DNA of 32,046 nt. Origin: Amphimedon queenslandica (lineage: Eukaryota; Porifera; Demospongiae; Haplosclerida; Niphatidae). The stretch covers positions 196,904 to 228,949 of the forward strand of contig NW_003546371.1 in NCBI RefSeq assembly GCF_000090795.2. Reading direction: 5' to 3'. Shown in pieces: positions 19,437 through 29,024 of the stretch. The translations under genes and the position numbers were made by a program. The stretch's first letter is position 1. Every line of letters begins with the position of its first letter. A model generated the notes under the pieces. It did no database searches, was not told where the DNA came from, and saw only the letters and a program-made list of their open reading frames with translations.

Positions 19437-20472
19437 TAGTCCACGATGACACACTGTGAGCCTACATTATCTCTCTTGCGCACAAAAACACTCTGCAGCA
19501 TGTATTCTACTTATATTTTTACTCTCAGTTGTCGCATGATACATGGATATTATTGCGTCGCTAAATTTTCGCAAATTTTACATTTGCAATATTTTACAAA
19601 ATACTTACATGCTCAGCAATTCAATTTATATACTAGTATGTCACATTACTCTTATTATTATCATCATTATTATTGCTATTGTCATTATTACTATAATGAC
19701 CATTATGATTTAAAACATTAAAAAGAGAATATTTTTATTGTTGATATTAACATTATAATAGCTCTCTCCTCTCCTATTATTAGTATTGTCACTCAGTTTT
19801 GTAATTCTTTCTTTTTGTTGTCCTTGCTATACAACGTAATGTTGTACCACAGCAGCCATGCCCAGACAATGCCAACTTTGAATATTAAGACTCTGAAGAA
19901 ATGGAATCAAATTTATCAGGTGAAGGTGACATGGACTCCTCTTATGAAGATAATGGTGCAATTACTGACGAGACTAATGAGTGTGACTCTGATGATGACA
20001 TTTGTAGTGTTAATGCATGGCCTTTTTAACAGGACTGGCAATCTCACAGCTCAAAAAAATTCATTATATTCCTTTCAGCTCTCCTCTCAATTAACACAAA
20101 ATGCCTTTTATGTAGTGCATCAGCAGAAACATCGATAGAGTCAATTGGTACTTTCATACGAATAAAGATGTTGTGTCTTTTATGTTCATACCAATATACC
20201 TCCGAAAGTCAACCACTTATCAATAGTATTCCAGCTACAAAGTTAGCACTTTAAAATGCCATTCTTTGTAGTCAATCACTGCCAACTAAGCCTATTACCA
20301 TTTTTACACTTATGAACTGCTCCACCACCAATAAAAGCACATAGTTTAAGCATCAAAGAAAAATTAAAGCAAGCAATACAAACAACATGGATAGAACACT
20401 AAAACAGCATAATCATTTTTTCAAGAAAAACGAGGACAGTCTTTTTTGGGTGGAGATTGAAGGTGAGATTGC

Positions 20473-23248
20473 CAGTGGTGGAGCTGAACCCTGGCCAACA
20501 CGGGCCTTGGCCCAGGCATGACTTGCATTTAATCATGATATTCATTTTTGTAATAATCATATTTGTCACAGTTTTAATTTAATTGATAAAAAATTATATG
20601 AACGTGTCAACTGTTGTAATTCAGTAAAACTTGAGAGTCTTCATCAGTTAACTATGACTAAACAGCTGTCCCTGTTTAAGTATATGGTTGCAAGAAATCC
20701 TAGGAATAACACTAACAGTGGTAACAAACAGTATATTTTTATTGAAATAATTGTTTAGAATTAATTACAGGTGGGATCAGTCAGAGCACACTAATTTAGC
20801 CAACCCAACCTACCCATGGATCTGGAGGTAATGCCGATGAAAATAAAGCAGTAACTTTAACCACACTTAGTTCCTCCACCCCCACCAGTTCATTTAGTGT
20901 AGCTGGTAGTACCTTAACCAGTTATGAAGCTCAAGCTAGTATCGTACTTGATGATGTAGCATCGTGAACATCATCTCCTCTATATGAACCGGTGATTGAT
21001 TGCAAGTTTCCAGTAACATACTTCTTTGGGAAAGGTTGTTCTTTTGATCCGGACTGGTATAAGCTATTTCCCTGGTTATAGTACTAAAAAAAAAAAGGAC
21101 GCTGCCTTTTGCCACACTTGTCAACTCTTTGGTGTATCAAGTATTTACCAACCCAACCAGAAAAGGCATTGACCAGTATTAGTTTCTTTGATTGGAAACA
21201 TGTTACAGGACAAAAAGGTATCCTGTCCAATCACCATAACTGCTTGTCTCACAAAAAAGCGGTTGTTGCTTGGGAGCAGTTAAAGGTCTCTGAAAATTAT
21301 GAATCAGTAGCTGAATAACTGGGCAGTAGGCAAGCAGAACAGATAACTAAGGATATGCACTACATTAAAACCAAAGCTGAAGTCCTCTTACTATGCAATA
21401 AACAGGAAATCAGATTCTGAGATCATAATGAAAGTGATGACTCATTAAACAAAGAAAATTTCCTTGAAATGATGGGTTTAGTGGCTAAGCACGACCCTAT
21501 AGTAGATGATAGGCCTTTTTATGGTCCAAGGAATGCCAAATACACCTCACAAATGATTCAGAACAACATTTTTGGTATTATGGCAAGTTTAGTGAGGAAA
21601 CAAATCTGTCTTACCTTTCAAATGGCACGGTTCTACTCTCTGATGGTTGACGAGATGAAGCACCATAGTAAACAGGAGCAGCTGTTAATTGTAGTTTGCT
21701 GTGTAGTCAGTGACAAAGACCCAGCTTTGATAAGACAGCAATTCCACACCTTTAACCCTGCTGCTACTCACTTTAGAAGGCTGGACTAAATACATCCTGG
21801 AAGCATTCAGTATGAATGGTCTAGATCTCTAGCTTATTGTGTCACAGTGGTATGATGGACCCTCATTTATGAGCAGCCATTGTTCTGAAGTTTAGCAACG
21901 GGTAAGGGAGGCAGCATCACATGCTGTTTATGTTCATTGCCACGCACACGTACTTGACCTTGTGCTTGTTGACTATGTGAACAACTCCTTTGCCTCTGAA
22001 TTCTTTTCCTTGCTTCAGGTCCTCTTTGTCTCTATTATCTAGCAAAGTACATGTCATCTTTATCGAGAGCTGTACAGAAGAAACTCTACCGTGACAAACC
22101 AACAAAGGAGCTTAAGAGTTAGTCAGACTCTTCATTGGTTTTTTGTTCCTTGAATCTTGATGTTATTGCCAGTACATATGACTGCATCATAGCTAGTCTG
22201 GAGCACATCACAAATGAGTCTAAAGCAGTAGAAGCAGCAGGTCTTTAGGTCAAGTGCAGAGTTTTTAATTCCTACCTTGCCTGACTATATTTCAGAAGTA
22301 ATGCGTCACCAAGGCCAGCTCCAAAGTTGAACAGTTGATTCGATACATGCTGCTGGCTTGATATCTACAACCACCCAAACCTTGAGAGATTTTAGAAATG
22401 ACAGTGTCTGATATCACACGTATAAGTATATCTGTGATGTAGTAACACTGCATGATTTTGAGCCAGCTACAATGATTGACAGGCAATGTAAGCGACCGAG
22501 AAGACTTGAAGACTCAGATGTCGTGGAATCAACTGGAAGATGTAAAACTCAGTTATGGCCAGAGTGTTAAACTCAACATGTCTGCCTGTACTTGACCACT
22601 TCCTCTCAGAAATGAATTGTCATTTCTCAGCCTCTAATCTTGATCTCAAGAAGCACTCAACACTTATAATCCACTGTGTTCTCAATTACTTAATTTGACG
22701 TTGCTTTCTGACTGGACCTCCAGGTGTGATCTGAGTTATGAACTCCTCCCTAACGAAAGCTTGCTGGCTAAATGAGCTCTACAAGGAGAGATACAAAAGT
22801 ATTGAAGGTGTTGTTACATCAGCTATTAAAACTACAAGTAGCCTTCCCAATGTTAACCCAGATCTGTCTACTCGCACTCACAGTAGTTGTTAGCGTAGCC
22901 CAGTGTGAATGATCCTTTTCAGCATTGTTGAAAATTAAACCCATCTACGGACCAGTATGACGGATGAACGACTGGCAGAGATTTCCCTTTGGTCTATAAA
23001 GTGAGACTTGACAACAGACAGTACTTTCCTTGACAAAACTTTTGGAGCATTTGAAGGAATTCACAAAAACAGCACAATTATTTTATCTTAACAATTATAA
23101 CTGGAATGTTTATAGTTATTAAGTAAGGTAAATGGATTCTAATAATAATAATACATGTAACTGTGTTGTGTTATGTCATGAGTATAATTACTATGGTATC
23201 AATTTTTCATTGGGCCCTGGCATCACTCTATACCCAGCTCTGCCAAAG
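20473..23248 (+). mobile_element. hAT transposon remnant nested in copy B
   Basis: A TTF-type zinc finger (DAAFCHTCQLFGVSS, at about 21097-21140) is followed by a DUF4371 block (FQMARFYSLMVDEMKHHSKQEQL, 21620-21700). Then come SQWYDGPSFMSS, AVYVHCHAHVLDLVLVDYV (21925-21985) and a C-terminal hAT dimerisation motif HLRTSMTDERLAEISLWSIK (22945-23000). Proposed ends are the left CAGTGGTGGAGCTG at 20473 and the right CAGCTCTGCCAAAG ending at 23248, which are imperfect inverted repeats. Flanking 8-mers GAGATTGC (20465-20472) and GTGATAGC (23249-23256) agree at 6 of 8 positions, acceptable for an old duplication. The host gene's reading resumes directly at the right end. Many stops show decay. Confidence 0.75.
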
Positions 23249-23346
23249 GTGATAGCCCTGGCTACTGTGCAAAATTTGTGCATTACAAATTTTTTGAATT
23301 GCTGAAACATGTAATTATTGATATTCAATAGTTACAGGTAAGTATT

Positions 23347-23583
23347 TGTGACCATAATTGACAAAAGGTACCTTATGGCTTATTTTAAAATTCCTCATTT
23401 TAATGAAACATCAATGTTTGAGTGCTCCGTTGAACAACCGTTGTTTCTATAAGTTACATAGTAACTTTTTGCATCCTGTGGAGTAATATTGTCATCAATG
23501 GAGCTCAGGAAGTTGGATTTTTTAAGCTATAAAGACACATGTCACTACCCGCCATAAGGTACCTTTTGTCAATTATGGTCACA
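23347..23583. mobile_element. MITE with perfect 33-bp inverted repeats
   Basis: TGTGACCATAATTGACAAAA... at 23347-23379 is the exact reverse complement of 23551-23583. The 171-bp interior has no open frame. The element lies in a short intron of the family II transposase (donor at 23338), so it does not break coding sequence. Identical arms imply recent insertion or strong maintenance compared with the eroded hAT beside it. The target duplication is ambiguous (TAT on both sides). Confidence 0.9.
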
Positions 23584-24149
23584 TATGTATGTGTTGTGTA
23601 GTTATCATATCTCATGTACATTCATAGATTAATGAGGTTCCAAATAGTTGTCACATGGAAAAGGAAGCATTAGTAAGGTGATCAAGTTCATTACAAGCAT
23701 TGGAAGTTAAATTACTTTTTACAAACAGACACGGTCAAGTGTCGAAGTGTGTAAAAGAAAACATAAAGGATACATTGCATTAAAATGACATTGGGCATAT
23801 TGGTAAAGGTGAGTGTTTGATTATACTTTTGTAAATACTGCCAGTAGGGTTTTAACAGAAAATAGGAAAATGAGTGAACTAGCCCTTACACGGTCGGGGT
23901 TAAAAATAGCTAAATCATCCCGTGGTCAGATGTTTCATTCAATGACATAGCTGCGAGTGTAGTTGCTATTACAAGAGTAGTACAGGCGTACGTGATAAGT
24001 TGATTTTGAAATGGGACAATGGGACACTTGAAGTGCAAACTTAGTACATGCTAAATTTTAGTCAAAATGCAGAAAAGTATTTTATGACTCTTGCTATAAA
24101 CATAAATAAACAAAAATAATTTGTAATTGTGGTAACACATACAAGAGCA

Positions 24150-24540
24150 TGTCTGTACACAATGTCTTGCATATAATTTGTAGCTTTCCCTTCTTCAGAA
24201 GTCAAGAAACAAGAGCCTAATAGAACAGCTTTGAGACCACGCCCACCAACCGAAGTGCCTAATAAGGCTTGAAAGCACAGAAACATACCATCTTGGCTTC
24301 ATAAATATCTTCTGTAGGTTCTACTTCAGTTATCCTATAAGTTTTAAGCTTGTTCTCCAAAAAGTAAGCAAGATATAGGAGAAAACACGCTCCTTCTTTT
24401 AGTTGCTTTGAGACCACGCCCACTTCATTTCTCCATTGGTTTGTACAGCGGAAGAAAGCTAGAACAGTTTCTTCTTTTTCTAGGTGCTTTATAAACCTTA
24501 TAGCTACTGGTAATAGCTCCTTGGACTCCTCAGACATCAT
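24150..24540 (-). CDS. Unrecognised exon(s)
   Basis: The frame starts MMSEESKELLPVAIRFIKHLEKEE and continues LAFFRCTNQWRNEV, then LLYLAYFLENKLKTYRITEVEPTEDIYEAKM. It reaches a consensus donor GTATGT near 24290. A possible next exon nearby reads EEGKATNYMQDIVYRHALV. Composition is protein-like (mixed charged and hydrophobic) with a convincing start and donor, so this may be the 5' end of a real or recently lost gene. The family is unknown. A 19-bp word GCTTTGAGACCACGCCCAC occurs both in this exon (24405-24423) and in the following intron (24228-24246). Confidence 0.4.
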
Positions 24541-25260
24541 GGAGGAAAGATCTGCTTGCTATTTTTCGAGCGTATCAATTGTGCGTGAGATAGCCGGCCT
24601 TTTTTGCAGTCATAAATTCCGACGATCATTTCTTTGTCTGTAACACACAAAACAACTAGCTACCAGCATATAACTTGGAAGTAAAGAAAGGGAAGGTTTG
24701 ATATAGCCTACAATACCTTTACTTTCTGCAGCAGACTATTTTACAAATAGTTTTAAGCACCAGTATGCATCTCGATGCATTAATGCGTTACTGACACTTT
24801 CAAAGACCCACTCCCAGACGCATGAATGCGTTATTGACTGTGAAAGGGCTAGTAGGAGAATGGTCAAGAAGTTTACTGCGTCATTTGTATTAGTCAGTAA
24901 TGTCTACCAATGAAAAGAAGGAAGAGGTTTAAGAGAAATGGCTGTCCCTTGTAAATGACATCTACAGTCAAGACAATGGGCATGGAAAAAAAACAAAATG
25001 TGTATATATAAAAAAAATTAAGAGGAAATGGTTTGGACTGTATGATCACAGTATAAGTTGTTGTATGGTTATGCAATTTATATTCATAGATACTAAAGTC
25101 ATTCACAAACTTACTGCAATATTATTAATTACATACCTGGTGGCAAGCATCTAGTTTGAAAGCATTTCATAATCTTGTACTGCATTATGCACCAACCTTT
25201 TCATACCAAGGAATGACATCAAAGGGATCAGCTACATATATAATTATTTTATTGTAATTC
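24541..25260. other. No gene recognised
   Basis: AT-rich sequence between the unrecognised exon and the last exons of the family II transposase. By position it should hold the missing middle of that transposase, but neither strand shows its motifs, so it is either intron or replaced sequence. Confidence 0.45.
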
Positions 25261-25628
25261 AAAATTTAATGAATTGTTGTTACAAACACTTCCTTACAAC
25301 TGAGAAAAAACTAAATACTACAAAAGAAGGAACTGCAAGATTTAGCATCTCTTTCCCCAAGTATAAAAAAAGAGGTGAGATTGTAAGGAAGATAAAGGCA
25401 AAAGGCAGTCATGGTAAGTTTAAGTTGAAGCAACAACTTAATTTTATTTACTTAACATTAATTTCATCAGATTTTGCACATGATATATCAGATACTGTAA
25501 GCAGAATGGCTACAGAAAACAATACACAGAAAATGGTAATGTTCCACCACAATTAAGTAGTAACTTTGACAAGCCAGTAAATACAGATGCTATTCTGGAG
25601 CATTAACTAGATTTAATATTTAACTTAA

Positions 25629-26306
25629 TTACATTATAATACCCACATAGTTATTATGTAAAGGAATTGTCTCTTATTTTATAAACTGCACGAGCAGGTA
25701 AGACAAGTTTGTTGTGCCTTTAAAACCAACGCCAACACCACATTAACAAGTGTCGATATGCAGTATTCCTTAATTGCTTTTAATTATGTGTGCATAATAA
25801 TAGTTTTACTAGTTCCACCTTACTAATTCATAGTACCAGTAGGACCACCTGATCCATAATGCTGTTGGTATCCATAGTAAGCTGTTTGTAAAGCCCACAT
25901 ATCAAAACAAACATTAGTGAAACCGGGATGCTCAATAATACTTTGTAATGGTAGGTGTCTGTGGGTTAAATCATTTTTTGTTCAATATTGGCTAAATGTC
26001 ACAGGAACAAATACATTCCAATGCTGTAGGCATGAATTCACAATGGCCAGAAGTACACCTAGAAAAGTTTTTTTTCAAACACATGAAAATGGTATCTTAC
26101 CAAGTAGTACTGCTCAATCTGCTGTTCTCTGCAGAGTCAGGGTCATCATTACTGGACTCACCAGTACAGTTATCACTTGCTTCTGGTTGAAACAAGTAAG
26201 GCTAAGTACCATTACTTTGCTCTTCACTTTCATTACATAGAGAAGACACAGCTGAACTTGCTGGAGAATGGTATTCAGTCGCAGAGCTTTCACCTGTAGT
26301 AGACAT
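25629..26306 (-). pseudogene. P2X7 cytoplasmic-domain gene, decayed copy (family II, copy B)
   Basis: The start at 26306 gives MSTTGESSATEYHSPASSAV, then PYLFQPEAS, with an in-frame TAG just before PYLF. The exon 1 end TTW, a GTAAGA donor and a TTTCTAG acceptor reproduce the same splice as in the intact gene, giving W-C-x2-G-H-C. ECICSC, HPGFTNVCFDMWALQTAYYGY and QQHYG follow (about 25940-25850). The last exon gives NTAYRHLLMWCWRWF, VLPARAVYKIRD and NYVGIIM, ending at 25629. Stops and frameshifts lie between the ECICSC and HPGF parts and after WRWF. The stop is about 14 bp from the end of the convergent transposase, the same architecture as at 274/301. Confidence 0.8.
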
Positions 26307-26639
26307 GTTCCCTCCTGTATGTCATCGCCTGGCCACACCCTTAAACAGAACTAAGTATAAGGTTGCTGCAAAAGTGCAATGTTGGAGTCTAAATTCAGCA
26401 TGAATTGAAGTGTTGTGTAATTTTTAATATTTTTTGTAAGTAACTGTACCTTATAAAAATTTGTTTGCAAGAAAAAAATTTGGGTTGTAGTTACCTTTTA
26501 ACTCTTAGCATTAAGGTAGCTTTACAATGTCATATGCATCATCCATTTGTTAAAAAAATGATGGTAATTTAGCCTAGCATCACTATTGCAAATCGAGTCA
26601 TACTTTTATAATAGTGCTTGTGATGCGACAGAGGAAAAC

Positions 26640-27150
26640 TGTATAGGAAACGGAGAAAAGTATTTGTTTTAGAGTTTTAAGGATGCAAATACTTTGGAAA
26701 GTGCCATAGGAAATTTAATACGGGCTTTAAAGCCTCTTGCTGTGTATGACAGTGCCACTAAAATATTTGATGCAGTCAAAGTGACTAACATCAGCTATTT
26801 TGACAGCTATTTTGTTTGTGTTCAACACCTGACCCTGAGACATATCTCTTTTTGCCTAGCAGTAACACTAATGATGACAGTTTTGTAACCATGATGAGAC
26901 AACATGATCATTTAATTAAATGTTTCTACAAGCTGGAAAGGAGGCTAAGCAAAATGACTTAGATTCATTGGCTAATATTGTTATTGCAAAACCCAATGGT
27001 TTGTTAATTTTTTGTTACACAAAGCTTCTTTGCAAAACAAGTTTTCAATTTAATCAGCACAAGATTTAGTGCGGACAAAACAAATGTTAAAGCACCTACA
27101 ATGTTGCTTGATTACGAAAAGTTAGTACTAGTTGGATATTCCCAAAAAAG
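26640..27150 (+). pseudogene. Unrecognised decayed gene
   Basis: Two frames carry protein-like text: LESAIGNLIRALKPLAVYDSATKIFDAVKV (26697-26790). After a frameshift comes STPDPETYLFLPSSNTNDD, then SFVTMMRQHDHLIKCFYKLERRLSKMT (26822-26958, TAG). A later piece, LDYEKLVLVGYSQKR, precedes a GTAAGT donor near 27151. The heptad-like FYKLERRL segment suggests a helix or coiled coil. No family is recognised. Confidence 0.4.
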
Positions 27151-27460
27151 AGTAAGTAATGTCAATATAGTCAGTTTGTGTTAAGTTGGCAATGATAGAT
27201 AATCTAAGTTGGCATCACAAGACATCATTGCTAGCCACACCCACAATGGTGGCAGACTGCAAGAAACCTTTTTATGTCAGCATTATTTTCATTGGCATGG
27301 CCTTTTATTATCTGTTTAGTCCTTGCTTTGGATAGCACTACCATTATTTATTATTGACTGATCCTTTTCTTTGTCATAAGGCTCATAATCGCTCCTGATA
27401 CAAAAGATAACGACATAGATTGAGGATATTGCAAAATAACAGTGATCAGGAAGGCTGTGG

Positions 27461-28515
27461 AGTGGAAGCTCTGTAATTAGACACACCCCTTCTCAGATGC
27501 TTATTGCTCGACTTCAGAACGGTTCAGCTGCTCTTAGCTAGTATTATCTGATAGATCTTTGATAACTATTAGGGCATGCCAGATATCAAACAAAAACATT
27601 TGAATGCAAGGGACAGGAGCTCTCAAAGTTACAAATCAGACTACCCCAATTTTGGGACAAACGGCCATTCTGCGGACAGTGGCTGCCTTTTTGAAGCAAG
27701 TACTAGCTCTTGCCTTGAAGCAGCACCATCAGTTTTGCCTATTATTGTACTATTATAATTTCAAGTTTCAGAGTTCTTCCTCTTTCTTTTTTGCACAGTA
27801 ATTTTAAATATTTATGCAGGTGTAGTGATCAATATTTTGACAACTCTGATTCGGACTTTGTCATGAAATCTTGCTCGCAAAAATAAAATTAGCACCTCTA
27901 ACGCATTTTTAAAATAGACATTATACAAATGCTTGTAGATCCAAAAGTTGAGTCATTTTAGTTAAGAAATGAGCCTGCTAGAGCTAAAATCATAGTAAAA
28001 TGGCTAATAAATTAGTAATTTTACCCTGGCATGCTCCTTTCTTAACTAAAATGACTCAATTCTTGTGTGAACAAGCAGTTGTGTAATATATATTTTTAAA
28101 TGCTTCAGAGGTGCTAATGTCTACTTTGCGGGCAACATTACATGAAAAAATCCAAATCAGAGTTGTCTGAATATTGATCACTACACCTGCATGAATAATT
28201 AAAATCACTATGCAAAAAAAAGAGGAAAAGCTCTGAAACTAGGAACTGTAACACTACAATGATAGGCAAAACTGATGGTGCTGCTTCAAGGCGAGCGCTA
28301 GTGTTTGCTTCAAAATGGCAGCTACTGTCCGCAGAACGGCCATTTCACCCAAAATTGGGGTAGTCCGATGTTTAACATTGATAGCTCCTATCTCTTGCAT
28401 GCCCAAATAGATATCAAAGATCTATCAGATAATTCTAGCTAGAAGCAGCTAAACTGTTCTGAAGCCAAGGAATAAGCGTCCGAGAAGGGGTGTGTCTGAT
28501 TATGGAGATTTTACT
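27461..28515. repeat. Long-armed inverted repeat (foldback element)
   Basis: The left arm 27461-27974 and right arm 28033-28515 are reverse complements with scattered differences, separated by a loop of about 58 bp. Landmarks are ACACACCCCTTCTC (27481) against GAGAAGGGGTGTGT (28482), ATCTGATAGATCTTTGATA against TATCAAAGATCTATCAGAT, and TTTTAGTTAAGAAA against TTTCTTAACTAAAA at the loop. Short open frames in the arms (27576-27801) have no family resemblance. This resembles foldback-type or solo long-TIR elements. A transcript crossing it would form a hairpin of roughly 500 bp. Confidence 0.85.
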
Positions 28516-29020
28516 CTAGACATACAAGGCCATTATTTTCTAGCAGTATAAACTGAAGTTGACTACCCTGCATCAGTACAGGACCGTAACTGTCTGCTTT
28601 TATTTTGTAAAATAAAAAGAACATTAATTTTGTTAGAGTAATAAAATGCAAATTATATTTATGTGTGTGATGTAGAGTTCATGTAATATATCATCATGCC
28701 AGCCCCCTTTGAACTACATCAGAATGACACATTTAGAACCTTCCAGAGTATCTACTGACTCAAAAATTTGTGCACATTTTCAGAAGAACCTGTTGTGACT
28801 CACTTTCATTATTACTTATTTATTTTATTTCTGTAACTACGCATGTACATTACTTTTTCACATTTTTACACACGTCTTTTCATTTTTATTTCTCATCTCT
28901 CACTTTTCTTTTTCTCTAAATCTTGCTTAATTGTAAAAATAATTACTAATTCACTAAAAATAATAGTTTAGCATAACCTACCTGGACGCTACTTCTAATA
29001 CTTATTTGTCTCTCCACACT
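28516..29020. other. No gene; possible 5' LTR region of the gypsy element
   Basis: AT-rich sequence with pyrimidine-rich patches. TGTTGTGACTCACTTTC at about 28790 could start an LTR, since the gag-like frame begins at 29025, but no matching 3' LTR is seen in the window, so this is not called. Confidence 0.25.
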
Positions 29021-29024
29021 ACTT

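Larger units (their letters stand above)
19901..25614 (+). pseudogene. Transposase-like gene, GGD/DSPGH type (family II, copy B), with nested insertions
   Basis: The acidic start is MESNLSGEGDMDSSYEDNG (19901). KFIIFLSALLSI, CLLCSAS, IGTFIRIKMLCLLCSYQYTS and SQPLINSIPATKL follow in one frame to about 20470. After a 2.8-kb hAT insertion the gene resumes at 23248 with GDSPGYCAKFVHYKFFELLK, ending at a GTAAGT donor (exon end 23337). Exon 23628-23808 gives NEVPNSCHMEKEALVR, FTNRHGQVSKCVKE and GHIGKG. Exon ~25300-25413 gives TARFSISFPKYKKRG, and the last exon (25471-25614) VPPQLSSNFDKP. Relatives I recall carry GGDGRADSPGH, TDRH and an Glu in an EAFHS-like motif, a plausible DDE set. Here TDRH reads TNRH. 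The region with the third acidic motif (23809-25300) was not recognised. Stops occur at several points. Confidence 0.7.

Noticed and set aside
19446..19721. 91-codon plus-strand open frame after the right TIR
   Set aside because: It is dominated by Tyr/His low-complexity encoded by TTATTATCAT-type repeats, with no coding signature.
28790..29020. 5' LTR of the gypsy element
   Set aside because: There is no second copy to compare and no clear primer-binding site, so boundaries would be guesses.
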